Origin: an uncultured Coriobacteriales bacterium
GTDB lineage: Bacteria > Actinomycetota > Coriobacteriia > Coriobacteriales > UMGS124
Assembly: GCA_903789505.1 (NCBI GenBank)
Contig: CAIFEU010000089.1
Location: forward strand, 1-7,741
Direction: 5' to 3'
DNA: 7,741 nt
Shown here piece by piece: positions 6,688 to 7,741 of the stretch. Positions within the stretch are counted from its first letter, which is position 1. The number at the start of each line of letters is the position of its first letter. Made by a program: the position numbers and the translations under genes. The notes beneath the pieces are model-generated. The model was given only the letters and a program-made list of their open reading frames with translations. It was not told where the DNA came from and searched no databases.

Positions 6688-6750
6688 GGGGCAGCGCCGG
6701 GCGGGCCGCGCGGGAGGACGGCGCCCGGCGCCTGACGAAGGGGGGTTCCC

Positions 6751-7611
6751 ATGGGCGGGCTCGAGGGCATAGACCGAACGGGCGTGGGCAGGAGGGCGTT
6801 CGTGGCGACGGCGGCGGGAGCCGCGGCGGCCGCGGCGCTCGCGGGGTCGCGCGCCCCCCGCGCGCCCGCGCAGGGGGGGGCCCCCAACCCGGCGGCGGGG
6901 GGCGACGCCGGCGGGGGCGGGCGGGGGGGGGGGGAAGAGGTCTCGGTCAGGAGCAACGGGACGGCACAGGTGCTCGTCATGCCCGACCTCGCCTCGATGT
7001 CATTCAGCGCGCTCGCCACGGACGACGACGCGCAGGCGGCCGCCGAGCAGGCGAGTGCGATCGCGCAGCGGGCGACGGAGGCCCTGGCGCAGGCGGGGGT
7101 CGCCGACGAGAGCGTCCAGACCTCGGGCGTCAGCGTCTACCCGACGTACGACCAGCAGCCCGACGCGATGGCGACCGGGGCGGGCGCGGCGCAGTCCCAG
7201 GACGCCTCCCCAACCTTCCAGGCGAGCGTGTACTTCGAGCTCAGCGGCATCGCGATTGACTCGCTGCCCGACGTCACCGAGGCGATCCTGGGCGCAGGCG
7301 TGACGCAGGTCGACGCCGTGAGCTACCAGGCGAGCGACACGACGCAGGCGTACCTCGACGCCCTCGCTCAGGCGGTGGCGCGGGCGACCGACAGCGCGCG
7401 GGCGATCTGCCGGTCGCTGGGAAGGGAGCTGACGGCCGTCAGCGAGGTCGACGAGCAGACGACCGCCGACCCCGAGGCGTCCTCCTACGCGACGAGGTCC
7501 TACGCGACGAGCGCTGACTCCTCCATGGCGACGGGCATCTCCCCCAGCGTGGCCGTGCCCCAGCCGATCGAGGTCGGCGCCTCGGTGAGCATGGTCTGCC
7601 TGGCGAGGTAG
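6751..7611 (+). CDS. Exported SIMPL-domain (DUF541) protein with Tat-type signal
   Basis: A 286-residue protein. The N-terminus has GRRAFV with R14-R15, a hydrophobic Ala-rich core (16-31) and an A-P-A cleavage site near residue 40, resembling a twin-arginine signal; Sec export is also possible. There is no lipobox Cys and no second TM, so it is probably released. A Gly-rich linker (49-61) leads into the SIMPL fold: VSVRSNGTAQVLVMPDLASM (64-83), an Ala-rich helix, GVADESVQTSGVSVYPTYD (116-134), FQASVYFELSG (156-166), and the AlaxxAxxxA helix (about 204-220) ending in LGRELTAVSEV. SIMPL proteins (BP26/Omp28 group) are periplasmic or surface proteins, some forming ring-like multimers; no enzymatic activity is established that I can name. 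AAGGGGGG (6738-6745) lies 5 nt before the ATG. It is divergent from the ATP-grasp ligase. The linker DNA is rich in long G-runs, which puts the frame at risk. Family call good, function unknown. Confidence 0.85.
   Translation: MGGLEGIDRTGVGRRAFVATAAGAAAAAALAGSRAPRAPAQGGAPNPAAGGDAGGGGRGGGEEVSVRSNGTAQVLVMPDLASMSFSALATDDDAQAAAEQASAIAQRATEALAQAGVADESVQTSGVSVYPTYDQQPDAMATGAGAAQSQDASPTFQASVYFELSGIAIDSLPDVTEAILGAGVTQVDAVSYQASDTTQAYLDALAQAVARATDSARAICRSLGRELTAVSEVDEQTTADPEASSYATRSYATSADSSMATGISPSVAVPQPIEVGASVSMVCLAR
6873..6934 (+). repeat. Homopolymer G-tracts (G8, G12) in the coding sequence of the SIMPL gene
   Basis: A G8 run (6873-6880) followed by C5, a G6 run (6897-6902), G5 (6913-6917), G3 (6919-6921) and a G12 run (6923-6934) lie within 62 nt just after the signal peptide. 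They encode the Gly-rich linker. One added G in the 12-G run would shift reading to a stop at 7257-7259; one lost would shift it to a stop at 7301-7303. The cluster also fits a G-quadruplex motif. Such tracts are mutable and are also typical places for sequencing error. Confidence 0.85.
7483..7512 (+). repeat. In-frame 15-bp tandem duplication in the SIMPL gene
   Basis: TCCTACGCGACGAG is present at 7483-7496 and again at 7498-7511, a period of 15 bp. It encodes SYATR followed by SYATS (residues 245-254) in a Ser/Ala/Thr-rich stretch between the last helix and final strand of the SIMPL domain. The near identity at all codon positions suggests a recent duplication in a tolerant loop. Confidence 0.8.
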
Positions 7612-7628
7612 CGCCGGGACCGGGCGTG

Positions 7629-7662
7629 GGCGCCGGGCGCGCCCTCCGCCGCGCCCGGGGCC
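7629..7662 (+). terminator. Strong GC hairpin after the SIMPL gene, probable transcription end
   Basis: CCGGGCGCG (7633-7641) pairs perfectly with CGCGCCCGG (7650-7658) around an 8-nt loop. After one G-G mismatch, three more pairs extend the stem to 7629 and 7662. It begins 18 nt after the stop codon. No T-run follows, as is common in very GC-rich actinobacteria, so termination is likely but not certain. Confidence 0.5.
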
Positions 7663-7687
7663 GGCTACCCCCCCGGGCCCGCGCGGC

Positions 7688-7705
7688 GGGCGGGGGCGGG
7701 CGGGG
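7688..7705 (+). other. G-quadruplex-type motif
   Basis: Four G-runs of 3, 5, 3 and 4 separated by single C residues form a canonical quadruplex motif with 1-nt loops. Seventeen of its bases (GGCGGGGGCGGGCGGGG, 7689-7705) recur exactly at 6910-6926 inside the SIMPL gene. No gene is recognisable in the rest of the 130-nt tail after 7611. Confidence 0.6.
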
Positions 7706-7741
7706 CCCCGAGCGGCGCCCCCGGGGGGACCCCGCGGAGCC

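Larger units (their letters stand above)
6395..6750. other. 356-nt divergent intergenic region between ATP-grasp and SIMPL genes
   Basis: No gene is supported here. The region is GC-rich apart from a dip around 6533-6550 and holds leaders for two divergent genes. It contains a candidate -10 on each strand, a tandem 9-mer, a perfect 10-bp inverted repeat and the two ribosome binding sites. No tRNA, small conserved ORF or riboswitch was recognised. Confidence 0.6.

Noticed and set aside
6303..7259. Plus-strand frame crossing the intergenic region into the SIMPL gene
   Set aside because: Gly/Arg-rich translation spanning promoter and leader sequence. It matters only as the frame that would be read if the G12 tract gained one base.
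1..7741. CRISPR array, tRNA/rRNA, insertion sequence or prophage
   Set aside because: No regularly spaced repeats, no recognisable structured RNA gene, and no transposase, integrase or terminal inverted repeats were found on either strand.

Overview
This is a very GC-rich window with five protein-coding genes. Four are read with confidence as known families and one is a surface leucine-rich-repeat protein. The gene set (uvrC close to rapZ), the high GC, GTG start usage, a Tat-type signal with an Ala-rich core and a D-aspartate-ligase-like ATP-grasp enzyme all suggest an actinobacterium. Coriobacteriia (Olsenella/Atopobiaceae/Eggerthellaceae-like) is my best guess; this is inference from gene content and has not been tested by search.

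Layout from left to right: (1) rapZ on the minus strand, whose 3' end runs off the left edge. It encodes the P-loop NTPase/RNA-binding adaptor with a long disordered N-terminus. (2) An 89-nt divergent promoter region. (3) A plus-strand gene for a membrane-anchored protein: zinc ribbon, one TM helix, then three modules that each combine an EF-hand-like loop with leucine-rich repeats. (4) A short convergent gap with a GC-rich hairpin. (5) uvrC on the minus strand, GTG start, overlapping by 4 nt (GTGA) the stop of (6) an ATP-grasp ligase resembling D-aspartate ligase of peptidoglycan cross-bridges. (7) A 356-nt divergent intergenic region with candidate promoters, a 9-bp tandem repeat and a 10-bp inverted repeat. 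(8) A plus-strand gene for an exported SIMPL-domain protein whose Gly-rich linker is encoded by a G-run-rich segment including a 12-G homopolymer. (9) A 130-nt tail with a strong hairpin and a G-quadruplex motif.

In many actinobacteria uvrC, rapZ, yvcK and whiA lie together on one strand. Here the uvrC-rapZ junction is split by the oppositely oriented LRR gene, so rapZ cannot be read through simply from uvrC and probably has its own promoter. Three of the five products (LRR protein, ATP-grasp ligase, SIMPL protein) point to the cell envelope. I see no defence system, CRISPR array, mobile element, tRNA or rRNA. The points most worth following are the G12 tract in the SIMPL gene, the altered cysteine set in UvrC, the LRR gene inside the uvrC-rapZ neighbourhood, and the co-translated ligase-uvrC pair.
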